64,000 nucleotides of DNA, taken from positions 1 through 64,000 of the forward strand of contig DATFGQ010000039.1 in assembly GCA_035249305.1 (NCBI GenBank). Direction: 5' to 3'. The notes under the pieces are model-generated. The model worked only from the letters and a program-made list of their open reading frames with translations, made no database searches and was not told the origin of the DNA. Of this stretch, positions 51,290 to 60,962 are shown one piece after another. A program made the position numbers and the translations under genes. The number at the start of each line of letters is the position of its first letter. Position 1 is the stretch's first letter. Origin of the DNA: DASUNP01 sp035249305. GTDB taxonomy: Bacteria > Acidobacteriota > Blastocatellia > UBA7656.

Positions 51290-52687
51290 ATGAAGCGATT
51301 ATTTATACTCTCGTTAGCAATCCTGTTAGCCCTGCCCGTCGCATCGCCCGCCGCGCAGGAGAACGGCGGGCTGAAGCTGCCGCCTTACAAAAAGGTGAAG
51401 CTCAAGAACGGATTGACGCTGCTTTTGATGGAGCAGAAGGAAGTGCCCATCATAAGCTTCAACTACATCATCCGCGCGGGCTCGATCGCCGACCCGGCGG
51501 GCAAAGAGGGCGTGGCCTCGCTCACGGCCGGCCTTCTGCGCAAGGGGACCAAGACGCGCAGCGCCGACCAGATCTCGGCCGAAGTCGATTTCATCGGCGG
51601 GCAGTTGGGCGCGGGCGCGACTTACGACTACACGGCCGGGACCGCGGAGTTCATTAAGAAGGACATCAACAAAGGTCTTGAGCTTTTGGCGGACGTGCTG
51701 CTCAACCCCACGTTCCCCCAAGACGAAGTTTCAAAGCTGCTCAAGCAGCGCATAGACGGGATCAAGTCGAGCAAGGACCAGGCGCAGGGGGTGATAGGCA
51801 CATACTACAACGCCTATCTTTTCGGCTCGCACCCTTACGGCCGTCCCTCTGGCGGCGACGAAAAGTCGCTGGCCTCGATCACGCGCGACGACGTTCAGAA
51901 GTTCTATCAAGCCCATTACTCGCCCGCGTCAACCGTCATGGCCGTGGTCGGTGATTTCGACTCGGCGGAGATGGAGCGGATGATCACGGAGAGGTTCGGC
52001 GCGTGGGCGTCGAAGGCGGCCCCGGCCGCGCAGCTTGCCGAGCCCTCGGCCGTGGCGGGCAAGCGCCTGCTTCTGATAGACAAGCCTGACTCGACGCAGA
52101 CCTTCTACCAGATAGGCAACATCGGCATTAACCGCACGAACCCCGACCGCGTCTACATCGAAGTCGTGAACACGCTCTTCGGCGGCCGCTTCACGTCAAT
52201 GCTCAACTCGGAGCTGCGCATAAACTCGGGGTTGACTTACGGCGCGCGGTCAGGCTTCGACGAGCGAAAGGTGCGCGGGCCGTTTGTGATCTCCAGCTAC
52301 ACGCGCAACCAGACCACCGAGAAGGCCATCGACCTGACGCTCGACGTTTTGAAGCGGCTTCACGAAAAAGGGATCACCGAAGAGGAGCTGCGCTCGGCCA
52401 AGAATTACATCAAGGGCCAGTTCCCGCCCGACATCGAGACGACGGACCAGCTAGCCGGGCTGATCGCGGAGCTTGAATTCTACGGGCTGGACGAAAACGA
52501 GATAAACAGCTACTACGCCAAGATAGATTCGATGACGCTCGACGACGCGCGGCGCGTCATCAAGCAGCACTTCCCGCTCGACAACCTCGTCTTCGTCCTG
52601 ATAGGCAAAGCCGACGAGATAGGCGCGGTGGCGAAGAAGTACGCGCCCAAAGTCGACACCAAGACGATCACGCAGCAAGGCTTCTAA
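51290..52687 (+). CDS. M16 peptidase-like protein, non-catalytic partner
   Basis: 465 residues with a signal peptide. The position of HxxEH is filled by VASLTAGLLRKGT, so zinc cannot bind, but RINSGLTYGARSGF, the arginine/tyrosine pair that positions substrate in the second subunit, is kept. It starts ten bases after the catalytic gene. Together the two should form a heterodimeric periplasmic peptidase. Confidence 0.92.
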   Translation: MKRLFILSLAILLALPVASPAAQENGGLKLPPYKKVKLKNGLTLLLMEQKEVPIISFNYIIRAGSIADPAGKEGVASLTAGLLRKGTKTRSADQISAEVDFIGGQLGAGATYDYTAGTAEFIKKDINKGLELLADVLLNPTFPQDEVSKLLKQRIDGIKSSKDQAQGVIGTYYNAYLFGSHPYGRPSGGDEKSLASITRDDVQKFYQAHYSPASTVMAVVGDFDSAEMERMITERFGAWASKAAPAAQLAEPSAVAGKRLLLIDKPDSTQTFYQIGNIGINRTNPDRVYIEVVNTLFGGRFTSMLNSELRINSGLTYGARSGFDERKVRGPFVISSYTRNQTTEKAIDLTLDVLKRLHEKGITEEELRSAKNYIKGQFPPDIETTDQLAGLIAELEFYGLDENEINSYYAKIDSMTLDDARRVIKQHFPLDNLVFVLIGKADEIGAVAKKYAPKVDTKTITQQGF

Positions 52688-52692
52688 TACGC

Positions 52693-52895
52693 AGTGCTGA
52701 GAGGGCGTATGAAAAGCCTCGTAGGGGCTCAATGTTTGTAGAAGGGTCGCATAACCATTATTCAACTCCTACGGAGTTGAATGTGCCTGCCTGGCGATCA
52801 ACTACAAACATCCGGCCCCTACGGAGCCGGGTAGCTCGCTATTACTCAGGACTCCTTGGCGCATGATGCGCTTCGCGCAGCGCGGACTCAGGACT
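52693..52895. repeat. Closed multi-hairpin island (family D copy 2)
   Basis: ATGTTTGTAG (52732-52742) pairs with CTACAAACAT (52802-52811) around CAACTCCTACGGAGTTG. Flanking hairpins are AGCCTCGTAGGGGCT and GGCCCCTACGGAGCC. Then comes the heptamer ACTCAGGACT and the short palindrome CGCATGATGCG and CTTCGCGCAGCG. Same plan as 36187-36408 but shorter. It lies between the M16 pair and the S46 gene, tandem strands. Confidence 0.75.
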
Positions 52896-52900
52896 TGAAA

Positions 52901-54952
52901 ATGATAAAGAGACTGACAGCCATAGCCATAACGCTCGCGCTCCTGACCTTTGCGCCGCGCCTGTCGGCCGACGAAGGCATGTGGACTTTCGATAACCCGC
53001 CGCTCAAGCAGTGGAAAGAGCGCTACAACTTCGAGCCTTCCGCCGAGTGGCTCGAACATGTCAGGCTCGCTTCCGTGCGGTTGAACGACGGCGGCAGCGG
53101 CGCGTTCGTCTCCGCAGACGGCCTGGTCGTGACCAACCAGCACGTGGGCGCGGGGCAGGTCACGAAGCTCTCGACCCCCGAGCGCGACCTCGTCAAAGAC
53201 GGGTTCTACGCCCGCACGCGCGAGGAGGAGTTGCGCGCGCCCGATCTGGAAGTCAACGTCCTCATCTCTTACGAAGACGTGACCGCGCGCGCGCAGGCGG
53301 CCGACGCGGGCGCCGCGCGTAAGGCGGAGATGGCAAAGATAGAGAAAGAGTCTCTTGAAAAGACAGGTCTGCGCAGCGAGGTCGTCACGCTTTACAGCGG
53401 CGGCGAATACTGGCTCTACCGTTTCAAGAAGTACACGGACGTGCGGCTGGTCTTCGCGCCCGAAGAGCAGATAGCATTTTTCGGCGGCGATTACGACAAC
53501 TTCACGTACCCGCGCTACAACCTCGACGTGACCTTCTTCCGCGTTTATGAAAATGGCCAGCCGGCCCGCACCCCGCACTATTTCAAGTGGTCCGCTACAG
53601 GGCCTAAAGACGGCGAGTTCGTTCTCCTGTCGGGCAACCCCGGCTCGACGAACAGGCTGTTGACCATGGCCCAACTCAACTACCAGCGCGAGCTTGGGAA
53701 CCCGATTCAGATGCAGGTCTGGACCTCGCGGCGCGACGCGCTCGCCAGGTACGCGAAAAAGAGCGCCGAAGCAGATCGCCGCGCTACACAATCACTGCGG
53801 TCGCTTGAGAATTCGATCAAGCGGCTCACGAGCCAGCAGGCGGGTTTGATGAGCGCGAGGCTCATCGAGAAGAAGACGAAAGAAGAAGAGGCGCTGAGGG
53901 CGGAAGTCAACCGCAGGCCGGAGCTGAAGCAGGCTTACGCGGACGCGTGGGACCAGATCAGCGCGGCCTATGGCGAGATGCCCGGCAAGGCCAAGCGCAT
54001 AGCCTTCTCGCTTCTCACGCCGTCGCGGTTGGGCACGCTTGCATCGAACTTCGTCCGGTACGCTGAAGAGGTTCAGAAGCCGAATGACAAACGCTATCCT
54101 GAATTCAGCGACTCGAAGCTTGAGTCGCTAAAGTTCAGCATGCTTTCTCCCGCGCCCATCTACCCCGACATGGAAGAGGCGATACTGGCGGGCTGGCTCG
54201 AAGAGGCGCAAAAAGCTTTAGGCCCGGACGATCCTTTCGTGCGCGCGGCGCTCGCGGGCTCTACGCCAGCGGAGGTGGCAAAGCAGGCGGTGAGCGGGAC
54301 CAGGCTCACGGACGTGGCGGCGCGCAAGGCGCTCTTAGAAGGCGGCCCGGCGGCGATAGCGAAATCCGACGACCCGCTGATACAGCTCGCGCGGCGCGTA
54401 GAGCCTGTCTACAGGGAGCTGCGCGCGTGGCAGGAAGAGAAGATTAAGAACGTCGAAGAGAGCGCGGGGCAAAGGATCGCGAAAGCGCGCTTCGTCGTCT
54501 ACGGCAAGAACGTCTACCCGGACGCGACCTTCAGCCTGCGGTTGAGCTACGGCAAGGTCGCGGGCTATGAAGAAGACACGACGATGGTGCCTTACAAGAC
54601 CACGTTCTACGGCCTGTACGAGCGCGCGGAGGGCTTTGACGAAAAGCCGCCTTATGATCTGCCGAGAAGATATAAAGAGGGCAAGTCGAAGCTCGACCTT
54701 TCGACGCCCTTCAACTTTGTTTATACGGCGGACACGATAGGCGGTAATTCCGGGAGCCCCGTCATCAATCGCAACGCGGAGCTTGTGGGGCTGAACTTCG
54801 ACAGCAACATTCAGAAGCTTGCGAACCGCTACAGCTACATAGACGACGCGGAAGGCTCGCGCGCCGTGGGCGTGCACAGCGCGGCGATCATCGAAGCTCT
54901 TAAAAAGCTTTATGGCGCGGACCGATTAGTACAGGAAGTGTTGGGGCGTTGA
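52901..54952 (+). CDS. S46-family dipeptidyl peptidase
   Basis: 683 residues with a signal peptide (about 1-23). The first catalytic segment reads DGLVVTNQHVGAGQ, where the family norm is TNHHC; the histidine before V is kept but the neighbour is Gln. GGDYDNFTYPRYNLD supplies the catalytic Asp and TADTIGGNSGSPVI the serine. This is the DPP7/DPP11 family of periplasmic dipeptidyl peptidases used by asaccharolytic bacteria to feed on peptides. The start follows GACTCAGGACTTGAAA with no strong ribosome site. Confidence 0.88.
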   Translation: MIKRLTAIAITLALLTFAPRLSADEGMWTFDNPPLKQWKERYNFEPSAEWLEHVRLASVRLNDGGSGAFVSADGLVVTNQHVGAGQVTKLSTPERDLVKDGFYARTREEELRAPDLEVNVLISYEDVTARAQAADAGAARKAEMAKIEKESLEKTGLRSEVVTLYSGGEYWLYRFKKYTDVRLVFAPEEQIAFFGGDYDNFTYPRYNLDVTFFRVYENGQPARTPHYFKWSATGPKDGEFVLLSGNPGSTNRLLTMAQLNYQRELGNPIQMQVWTSRRDALARYAKKSAEADRRATQSLRSLENSIKRLTSQQAGLMSARLIEKKTKEEEALRAEVNRRPELKQAYADAWDQISAAYGEMPGKAKRIAFSLLTPSRLGTLASNFVRYAEEVQKPNDKRYPEFSDSKLESLKFSMLSPAPIYPDMEEAILAGWLEEAQKALGPDDPFVRAALAGSTPAEVAKQAVSGTRLTDVAARKALLEGGPAAIAKSDDPLIQLARRVEPVYRELRAWQEEKIKNVEESAGQRIAKARFVVYGKNVYPDATFSLRLSYGKVAGYEEDTTMVPYKTTFYGLYERAEGFDEKPPYDLPRRYKEGKSKLDLSTPFNFVYTADTIGGNSGSPVINRNAELVGLNFDSNIQKLANRYSYIDDAEGSRAVGVHSAAIIEALKKLYGADRLVQEVLGR

Positions 54953-54970
54953 GCGGCGCGAGAGGAGATG

Positions 54971-55528
54971 ATGGGCGATAGGTCCGCTACCTACCTTGCA
55001 TTGCTGCGCGGCGTCAACATCCTGGGGGCCAGGCGCGTGGCGATGGCCGACCTCCGCGCTCTGTTTGAAAGCCTGGGATTCCGCGACGTGCGGACGTTGC
55101 TCAACAGCGGCAACGTCGTCTTCTCGGTCCCGGCCAGGGGGCGCGGCGACGTGCGCGCTCGTATCGAGGAGGCGCTCGCTTCGAGCCTCGGGTTGACCTC
55201 GCCCGTGACCGTTCTCTCCGCGGACGAAGTAACTGCGGCCGTCCGCGACAACCCTCTGTCGCGCGTCGCAACCAATCCCTCGTACTTGCTCGTCCTCGTC
55301 CCCCAGGCCGCGTCGGACCTCGCGCTGCTCGAGCCGCTTCTCAAGAGGCGGTGGACGCCGGAGGTGCTTGCCGTCGGCGAGCGTGTCGCGTACCTGTGGT
55401 GCGCGAACGGCGTCGCGAAGAGTCCGCTCTGGACCGCGGTCGACCGCGCGCTCGAGCGAAGGGGCACGGCCCGAAACATCGCCACAATCACGAAGGCCGC
55501 GGCGCTGGTTGAAGGGCGATCGGCGTGA
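54971..55528 (+). CDS. DUF1697 family protein
   Basis: 185 residues from the second of two adjacent ATG codons, with AGGAG just upstream. DUF1697 signatures are TYLALLRGVNILGARRVAMA, LRALFESLGFRDVRTLLNSG and NVVFSVPARGRG, later PLSRVATNPSYLLVL and RGTARNIATITKAAAL. The function of the family is unknown. It starts 19 bases after the S46 stop. Confidence 0.85.
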   Translation: MGDRSATYLALLRGVNILGARRVAMADLRALFESLGFRDVRTLLNSGNVVFSVPARGRGDVRARIEEALASSLGLTSPVTVLSADEVTAAVRDNPLSRVATNPSYLLVLVPQAASDLALLEPLLKRRWTPEVLAVGERVAYLWCANGVAKSPLWTAVDRALERRGTARNIATITKAAALVEGRSA

Positions 55529-55711
55529 TTGAACAACGTCAGTTCGCATGGCGATTCAATAATCTGAATGTTACTATTCTTTATTCTGAAAAACGGCCGC
55601 GTTTGATCATCTGCACCAGTCAAAACTTGCAACCCTCAGGCGCGTGGTTCGTAAAGATTACTTGCTGATAAACCTCCATCAGTGGAAAAGCCTTAAAAGG
55701 AGTTAAACCGA

Positions 55712-58700
55712 ATGCGCAGAGCGTTATTTATATTTTCACTCGTCATTGCTGCGGCCGCGACAAGCCTGGCTCAGAATCAGAAGCCACAGCTTTTGCAAAG
55801 GCCGACTCTCAGCAACACACAGATTGTATTCGTTTACGCAGGCGACCTCTGGATAGTCGGCCGCGAGGGCGGCGACGCGCGCCGTCTGACGACGGGCACG
55901 GGTATAGAAAACAGTCCGATATTTTCGCCCGACGGCCGTTGGATCGCCTTCACGGGCGATTACGAAGGCAACGTCGATGTCTACGTCGTCTCGGCCGAGG
56001 GCGGGGTGCCGCGCCGGCTGACTTATCACCCTGGGCCGGACATAGCCCTCAGTTGGTCGCCCGACGGCAAGCAGATACTTTTCCGCTCGCCTCGCGCAAG
56101 CGCGATGCCGGCTAACCGCCTCTTCACCATGCCGGTCGAAGGCGGGTTCCCTACCGAAGTCCCGCTGCCGATGGGGCAAGAAGCGGTCTACTCGCCCGAC
56201 GGCCAGCGGCTGGCTTACCTGCCGCTCGCGCCCGCATTCCAGCAGTGGAAGCGCTACCGCGGCGGGCGGACTACGAAGATATGGCTCGCCCGTCTTTCGG
56301 ACTCTTCGGTCGAGCAGGTGCCGCGCGAAAACTCGAACGACTTCAACCCGATGTGGTTAGGCGACAAGGTCTATTTCCTCTCGGATAGAAACGGGGCGTC
56401 GACGCTCTTCGCTTACGACACCGCGTCAAAGCGCGTCACCCAGCTCATACGCAACGACGCGCTCGACATCAAGTACGCGAACGCCGGCCCCGGCGCAATC
56501 GTCTACGAGCAGTTCGGCGCGATCAACCTCTTCGACCTGAAGTCGGGCAACTCGAAGCGCGTCGACATCAGAGTGACCGGCGACATGCCGAGCGTGCGCC
56601 CGCGCTTTGAGAGAGTCGCGAGCCGCATAGCCACGGTAGGGCTATCGCCCACGGGCGCGCGCGCCGTCTTCGAAGCGCGCGGCGAGATCCTTTCGGTGCC
56701 CGCGGAGAAAGGCAATGCAAGAAACCTCACCAACTCGCCGGGCGTCGCCGACCGCTATCCCGCGTGGTCGCCCGACGGAAAATGGATAGCCTACTTCTCT
56801 GACGAGTCGGGCGAGTACGCGCTTCACCTGCGCGACCAGTCGGGGATGGGCGAAGTCCGTAAGATCAACCTCGGCAACCCGCCCTCTTACTTCTACACGC
56901 CCATCTGGGCGCCCGACAGCCGTAAGATCGCTTACACCGACAAGCGGCTCAACCTCTGGTACGTCGACATAGACAAAGGGACCCCGGTCAAAGTCGACAC
57001 GAACACCTATGACAACCCGTTCCCGGTGATCGATCCGGCCTGGTCGCCCGACAGCCGCTGGATCACCTACACACGCCAGCTCAAGAATCGCCTCGGCGCG
57101 GTCTTCGCTTACTCGGTCGAGACGAACAAGAGCACGCAGGTGACCGATGGGCTGAGCGACGCGAGATTCGCTTCGTTCGACAGGAACGGCAAGTACCTCT
57201 ACTTCACCGCCAGCACCGACATCGGGCCGACCACGGGCTGGTTAGACATGTCGAGCTTCCCGCATCAAATCACCCGCAGCGTCTACGTCGTAGTCCTGCG
57301 CAAAGACCTGCCATCGCCGCTCGCGCCCGAAAGCGACGAAGAGAAGTTACAGGAAGGCGAGCCGCCGGCGGGGCCGCGCCCGCCCGAGAAGAGAGAGGCG
57401 CCGAGGGTCAGCATAGACTTTGACAACATAGGCCAGCGCATACTCGCGCTCCCGATCCCCGCGCGCAACTACGTAGGGATGGGCTCGGGCAAGAGCGGGA
57501 TGCTCTTCATACTGGAAAGCCCGCCCGGCGCGACCACGCCCGGAGTGATCGTCCACAAGTTCGAGTTCGACAAGCGCAAGTTCGACAAGGCGCTGGAAAA
57601 CGTCATCGCGTTTGAAGTCTCGGCCAACGGCGAAAAGATGATCTTCGGTCAGGGGCTCGGCCCCGCGCAGCGATTCACCATCGCCTCGACCACGCAGCCG
57701 CTCAAGCCGGGCGAGGGCGTCATCAACCTCGGCGAGATGGAAGTCTACGTAGACCCGCGCGCCGAATGGCAGCAGATGTACCGCGAAGTGTGGCGCATCC
57801 AGCGCGACTTCTTCTACGATCCGAGCCTGCACGGGCTTAACCGCGAAGCGACGCAGAAGCAGTACGAAGCTTACCTCGAAAACATAGCTCACCGCGCGGA
57901 CCTGAACTACCTGTTCCAGGAGATGCTCGGCAACATGAGCGTCGGCCACCACAACTCCGGCGGTGGCGACGCGCCGCAGGTGCAGCCCGTGACGACGGGG
58001 CTGCTGGGCGCGGACTACCGCGTCGAGAACGGGCGCTACCGTTTCGCCCGCGTCTTCAACGGCGAGAACTGGAACCCGCAACTGCGCGCGCCGCTCACGC
58101 AGCCCGGCGTGAACGTCCAGGCGGGCGAGTACCTGCTGGCGGTTAATGGCCGCGAGGTCCGCTCTTCGGATAACCTCTACAGCTTCTTTCAAAACACCGC
58201 CAACAAGAGCGTCGTCATTCGCGTCGGCCCGAACCCGGACGGCGCGGGCTCGCGCGAGGTGACCGTAGTCCCCACGCAGACCGAAAGCGGGTTGAGAAAC
58301 CTCGCATGGATCGAAGACAACCGCCGCAAAGTCGATCAGATGAGCGGGGGCCGCCTGGCTTACGTTTACCTTCCGAACACGGCGGGCGCGGGCTACACGA
58401 ATTTCAACCGCTACTACTTCGCCCAGATAGACAAGGAGGGCGCGGTCATCGACGAGCGGTTTAACGGCGGCGGGACCGCGGCCGACTACATAATCGATTA
58501 CATGCGGCGGCCGCTGTTGAATTACTGGACGACGCGCGAGGGCGAAGACTTCCCCACGCCCGTAGGCTCGATCTTCGGCCCGAAGGCCATGATCATAAAC
58601 GAGTACGCGGGCTCGGGCGGCGACGCCATGCCCTGGTACTTCCGCAAAGCCGGCATAGGCCCGCTCGTGGGCATGCGCACGTGGGGCGGCCTCGTAGGCA

Positions 58701-59002
58701 TATACACCTACCCGCAACTGATCGATGGCGGCGCGGTGACGGCTCCGCGCGTGGCGTTCTATAACCTGGAAGGCGATTGGGATGTCGAGAACAAAGGCGT
58801 CGCGCCCGACATCGAAGTCGACCTCGACCCGAAGCTCTGGCGCGAAGGTCATGACCCGCAGCTTGAAAAGGCCGTCGAGGTCGTGATGGCGGAGCTCAAG
58901 AAGAACCCGCTGCCCAAGCACAAGCGGCCGGCCTACCCGAATTACCACACGGGCAACGGCCGCGACGCAGGCGGCAAATCTGGCGGCGGCAGCAACAGGT
59001 AG
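55712..59002 (+). CDS. Tricorn protease homologue (S41)
   Basis: 1096 residues with a signal peptide (about 1-20). Two propellers with WSPDGK-type repeats span about 30-650. A PDZ-like domain (about 790-870, QPGVNVQAGEYLLAVNG) and an S41 peptidase domain (about 870-1080) follow, with LAYVYLPNTAGAGYTNFNRY, ERFNGGGTAADYIID and NEYAGSGGDAMPWYF, where the serine is the nucleophile. It should degrade oligopeptides in the periplasm as a large hexamer. With S9, S46, M14 and M16 it forms a rich peptide-scavenging set. Confidence 0.92.
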   Translation: MRRALFIFSLVIAAAATSLAQNQKPQLLQRPTLSNTQIVFVYAGDLWIVGREGGDARRLTTGTGIENSPIFSPDGRWIAFTGDYEGNVDVYVVSAEGGVPRRLTYHPGPDIALSWSPDGKQILFRSPRASAMPANRLFTMPVEGGFPTEVPLPMGQEAVYSPDGQRLAYLPLAPAFQQWKRYRGGRTTKIWLARLSDSSVEQVPRENSNDFNPMWLGDKVYFLSDRNGASTLFAYDTASKRVTQLIRNDALDIKYANAGPGAIVYEQFGAINLFDLKSGNSKRVDIRVTGDMPSVRPRFERVASRIATVGLSPTGARAVFEARGEILSVPAEKGNARNLTNSPGVADRYPAWSPDGKWIAYFSDESGEYALHLRDQSGMGEVRKINLGNPPSYFYTPIWAPDSRKIAYTDKRLNLWYVDIDKGTPVKVDTNTYDNPFPVIDPAWSPDSRWITYTRQLKNRLGAVFAYSVETNKSTQVTDGLSDARFASFDRNGKYLYFTASTDIGPTTGWLDMSSFPHQITRSVYVVVLRKDLPSPLAPESDEEKLQEGEPPAGPRPPEKREAPRVSIDFDNIGQRILALPIPARNYVGMGSGKSGMLFILESPPGATTPGVIVHKFEFDKRKFDKALENVIAFEVSANGEKMIFGQGLGPAQRFTIASTTQPLKPGEGVINLGEMEVYVDPRAEWQQMYREVWRIQRDFFYDPSLHGLNREATQKQYEAYLENIAHRADLNYLFQEMLGNMSVGHHNSGGGDAPQVQPVTTGLLGADYRVENGRYRFARVFNGENWNPQLRAPLTQPGVNVQAGEYLLAVNGREVRSSDNLYSFFQNTANKSVVIRVGPNPDGAGSREVTVVPTQTESGLRNLAWIEDNRRKVDQMSGGRLAYVYLPNTAGAGYTNFNRYYFAQIDKEGAVIDERFNGGGTAADYIIDYMRRPLLNYWTTREGEDFPTPVGSIFGPKAMIINEYAGSGGDAMPWYFRKAGIGPLVGMRTWGGLVGIYTYPQLIDGGAVTAPRVAFYNLEGDWDVENKGVAPDIEVDLDPKLWREGHDPQLEKAVEVVMAELKKNPLPKHKRPAYPNYHTGNGRDAGGKSGGGSNR

Positions 59003-59019
59003 TAACCAGAGAGCGTCTA

Positions 59020-59630
59020 AAAAGTCCCCGAAGGGGACGCGCTTCAATAGGAAGCCTCGAAGAGGCGTGATTCAATACAAAGCTCTGGAGGGGCGCGGAT
59101 TCTATAGGAAGCCTCGAAGAGGCGTAATTCAATAAGCCCCGCAGGCGCGACGATTCAATAGCCGAAAGCCCCGTAGGGGCAAGATTCAATAGCCCGGCGC
59201 AACGCGCCGGGTCATGCGTCACACAAAACGAAGCCCTGAAAGGGCGCGATAGTTATATCGCCCTTTCAGGGCGAGAGCATCATGTTAAGCCGCCTAGCGG
59301 CTGGGGATTTTGGCTTTGACGCCGCGTAGCGGCGATTCGATCTTAGCCGTGTGCTTCAGCGCACGGGTCGAGGCCCGCCATCCCATCTCGTCGCGTAGCG
59401 ACGGTTGAATCAGCCGTCGCTACGCGACGCGGTGGTAACACGATATCGGGTACAGGCCCTGAAGGGCCTGCCTAAATTCAGCCGTCCCTACGGGACGAGG
59501 ATGCAGACCCTATGGGACGAAGGATGCGGGCGCTCGAACGTCACTGCTTAAAGCCATTGCCCTTTCAGGGCTTTTTTCACACTTCTCTGACACCCTCTCA
59601 GGTTCGATTCGCGCGCTCCGCCTAGCGCGC
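59020..59630. repeat. Mosaic of palindromic islands after tricorn
   Basis: No gene in 59003-59633. It starts with small hairpins (GTCCCCGAAGGGGAC, AAGCCTCGAAGAGGC twice, AAGCCCCGTAGGGGC). Then comes a truncated cloverleaf repeat (59184-59272) lacking its third hairpin and closing arm. Family B hairpins follow (CGCCGCGTAGCGGCG, CCGTGTGCTTCAGCGCACGG, CGTCGCGTAGCGACGG), then CAGGCCCTGAAGGGCCTG and CGTCCCTACGGGACG. It ends with the GCCCTTTCAGGGC hairpin and T-run seen at 7141, a terminator for tricorn. It looks like one island interrupted by another. Confidence 0.75.
59559..59577 (+). terminator. Intrinsic terminator at the end of the mosaic
   Basis: GCCCT-TTC-AGGGC followed by six T, the same unit as at 7141-7160. 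Confidence 0.6.
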
Positions 59631-59633
59631 GTG

Positions 59634-60830
59634 TTAGCCTGATTCGAATGAGGCTTCCAAACCAGCCAGTTCGGATTCGTCTTTCACTTTTACTACGGCT
59701 TCCGCCGATTCATCCTGCCCCGGCACGACGCGCACTATTATCGCGAAGGGAGAATCCTTTGCGTAACTCTGTATCGAGCGCCATTTCTTCGCCAGGAACC
59801 AGGCGGCCCCTGATGTGCCCCACTCACCGCGCCCTGCACAGGTGAACCAGGTCCTTTCAGGAAATTGTATAGGGTTCACCTTTAGTATCAATCCGTATTC
59901 AAACTGGGGGAGGAGTCTAATGATGATCTTTCCTGAAAGGACTGATCTGAAGTTCTTATTATCAAAACTGAGTAGATTATTGCCCTCATTCGTGATGACA
60001 TCCATTGTCTTATAGTTCGAGAGCGATCCCCCGAACGCGGCGAATGACACATCCAGCTTGTCTCGCATATCCAAATCGGAAGACAGGGAAGGTGACGCCT
60101 TCGCTTCGCGCCCGATCGACTCGGCTAGATACTTGGCCGCCCTCACCTCACAAGAGCTAATTATCCTCTCGGCGGAGAATATGCTCTTAGGTTTGTCCTC
60201 TCCAGGTTTGACGTACGTGAACTTGCCAAACAACCTCCCTTCGCCCATCTCTGGGAGAAGCGTCAACTGGCTATAGATCAGGTGAAACGCTCCTGTTGAG
60301 AAAGGGTCTTTACCGAAAACGTCTCTGAACGGACCCGCTGCTATCTCTATGCCTGAAACTTTTCGGGATGGGAGAGGCCCGCTTTTATTAATCTCGCTCC
60401 GGATTGGAAGACACGCCTCTTCTATAGCTGAAAAGAGATCTGAGTCCTGCGGGGTGCTACTGTACGCGGCGAGCGTTATGCCGGCGAGGTCTGAGGGGAG
60501 TTTGATGTCGCAAGCCTTATCATAAACTATGAATGTCCTATTTCTGCCCAAGCGCCCCATAAACAAGCCGCACTCGAATAAGACATTATCTCTGGGCGAT
60601 TGCCAGGTCTGGTCGCGACTCTCAACCATATCGTCCGGGGTGAGAACCAGGACGGCGAAGTCGAAGTTATCAAGGGCATTGACTAAGCTTTCAAGAGTAC
60701 CTTGGCCGAGGCCAAATACGCCCTCGTACCAGATCGTAGTTTCGGCTTCGGCTTTCAGTTTTTCTCTTATCGCTTTAGCTACGGGTAATCCTTCGCTAGA
60801 AGAGCCAATAAAAACTGAGGGACGAAACAT
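59634..60830 (-). CDS. TIR-like (CAP12/PycTIR-type) effector with unknown C-terminal sensor
   Basis: 398 residues from ATG 60830, with AGGTGA upstream. Residues 1-150 match the predicted nucleotide-binding TIR-like domain PF10137: SVFIGSSSEGLPVAKAIREK, YEGVFGLGQGTLESL, DFAVLVLTPDD, SPRDNVLFECGLFMGRLGRN with Glu86 as the probable NADase residue, and KLPSDLAGITLAAY. In CBASS and Pycsar this domain cleaves NAD when a sensor binds a cyclic nucleotide. Residues 155-398 are not STING-like to my eye. They include FAAFGGSLSNYKTMDVI and CAGRGEWGTSGAAWFLAKKW. No cyclase gene is near. GC is lower than in its neighbours. Confidence 0.75.
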   Translation of the reverse strand: MFRPSVFIGSSSEGLPVAKAIREKLKAEAETTIWYEGVFGLGQGTLESLVNALDNFDFAVLVLTPDDMVESRDQTWQSPRDNVLFECGLFMGRLGRNRTFIVYDKACDIKLPSDLAGITLAAYSSTPQDSDLFSAIEEACLPIRSEINKSGPLPSRKVSGIEIAAGPFRDVFGKDPFSTGAFHLIYSQLTLLPEMGEGRLFGKFTYVKPGEDKPKSIFSAERIISSCEVRAAKYLAESIGREAKASPSLSSDLDMRDKLDVSFAAFGGSLSNYKTMDVITNEGNNLLSFDNKNFRSVLSGKIIIRLLPQFEYGLILKVNPIQFPERTWFTCAGRGEWGTSGAAWFLAKKWRSIQSYAKDSPFAIIVRVVPGQDESAEAVVKVKDESELAGLEASFESG

Positions 60831-60962
60831 GATCTTCACCTCGCCATGGTTATCTCGCATCACAACAAAGCCTACTCTCAAGAGGTCTAACCTTGTGTTA
60901 CAGGCTTATAAAGATGATACAATAGGCCGCCGATTTTACGATTAACAAAGAGGTGTCACTCT

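Noticed and set aside
55529..55711. Possible promoter or small RNA before tricorn
   Set aside because: AT-rich and with scattered TTGATC/TATTCT-like words, but no properly spaced pair and no stable hairpin, so nothing firm can be stated.
57347..59047. A 566-codon open frame on the minus strand opposite tricorn
   Set aside because: High GC makes antisense frames stay open; its sequence is Arg/Val/Ala-rich with no domain, while the plus frame is a full tricorn protease.
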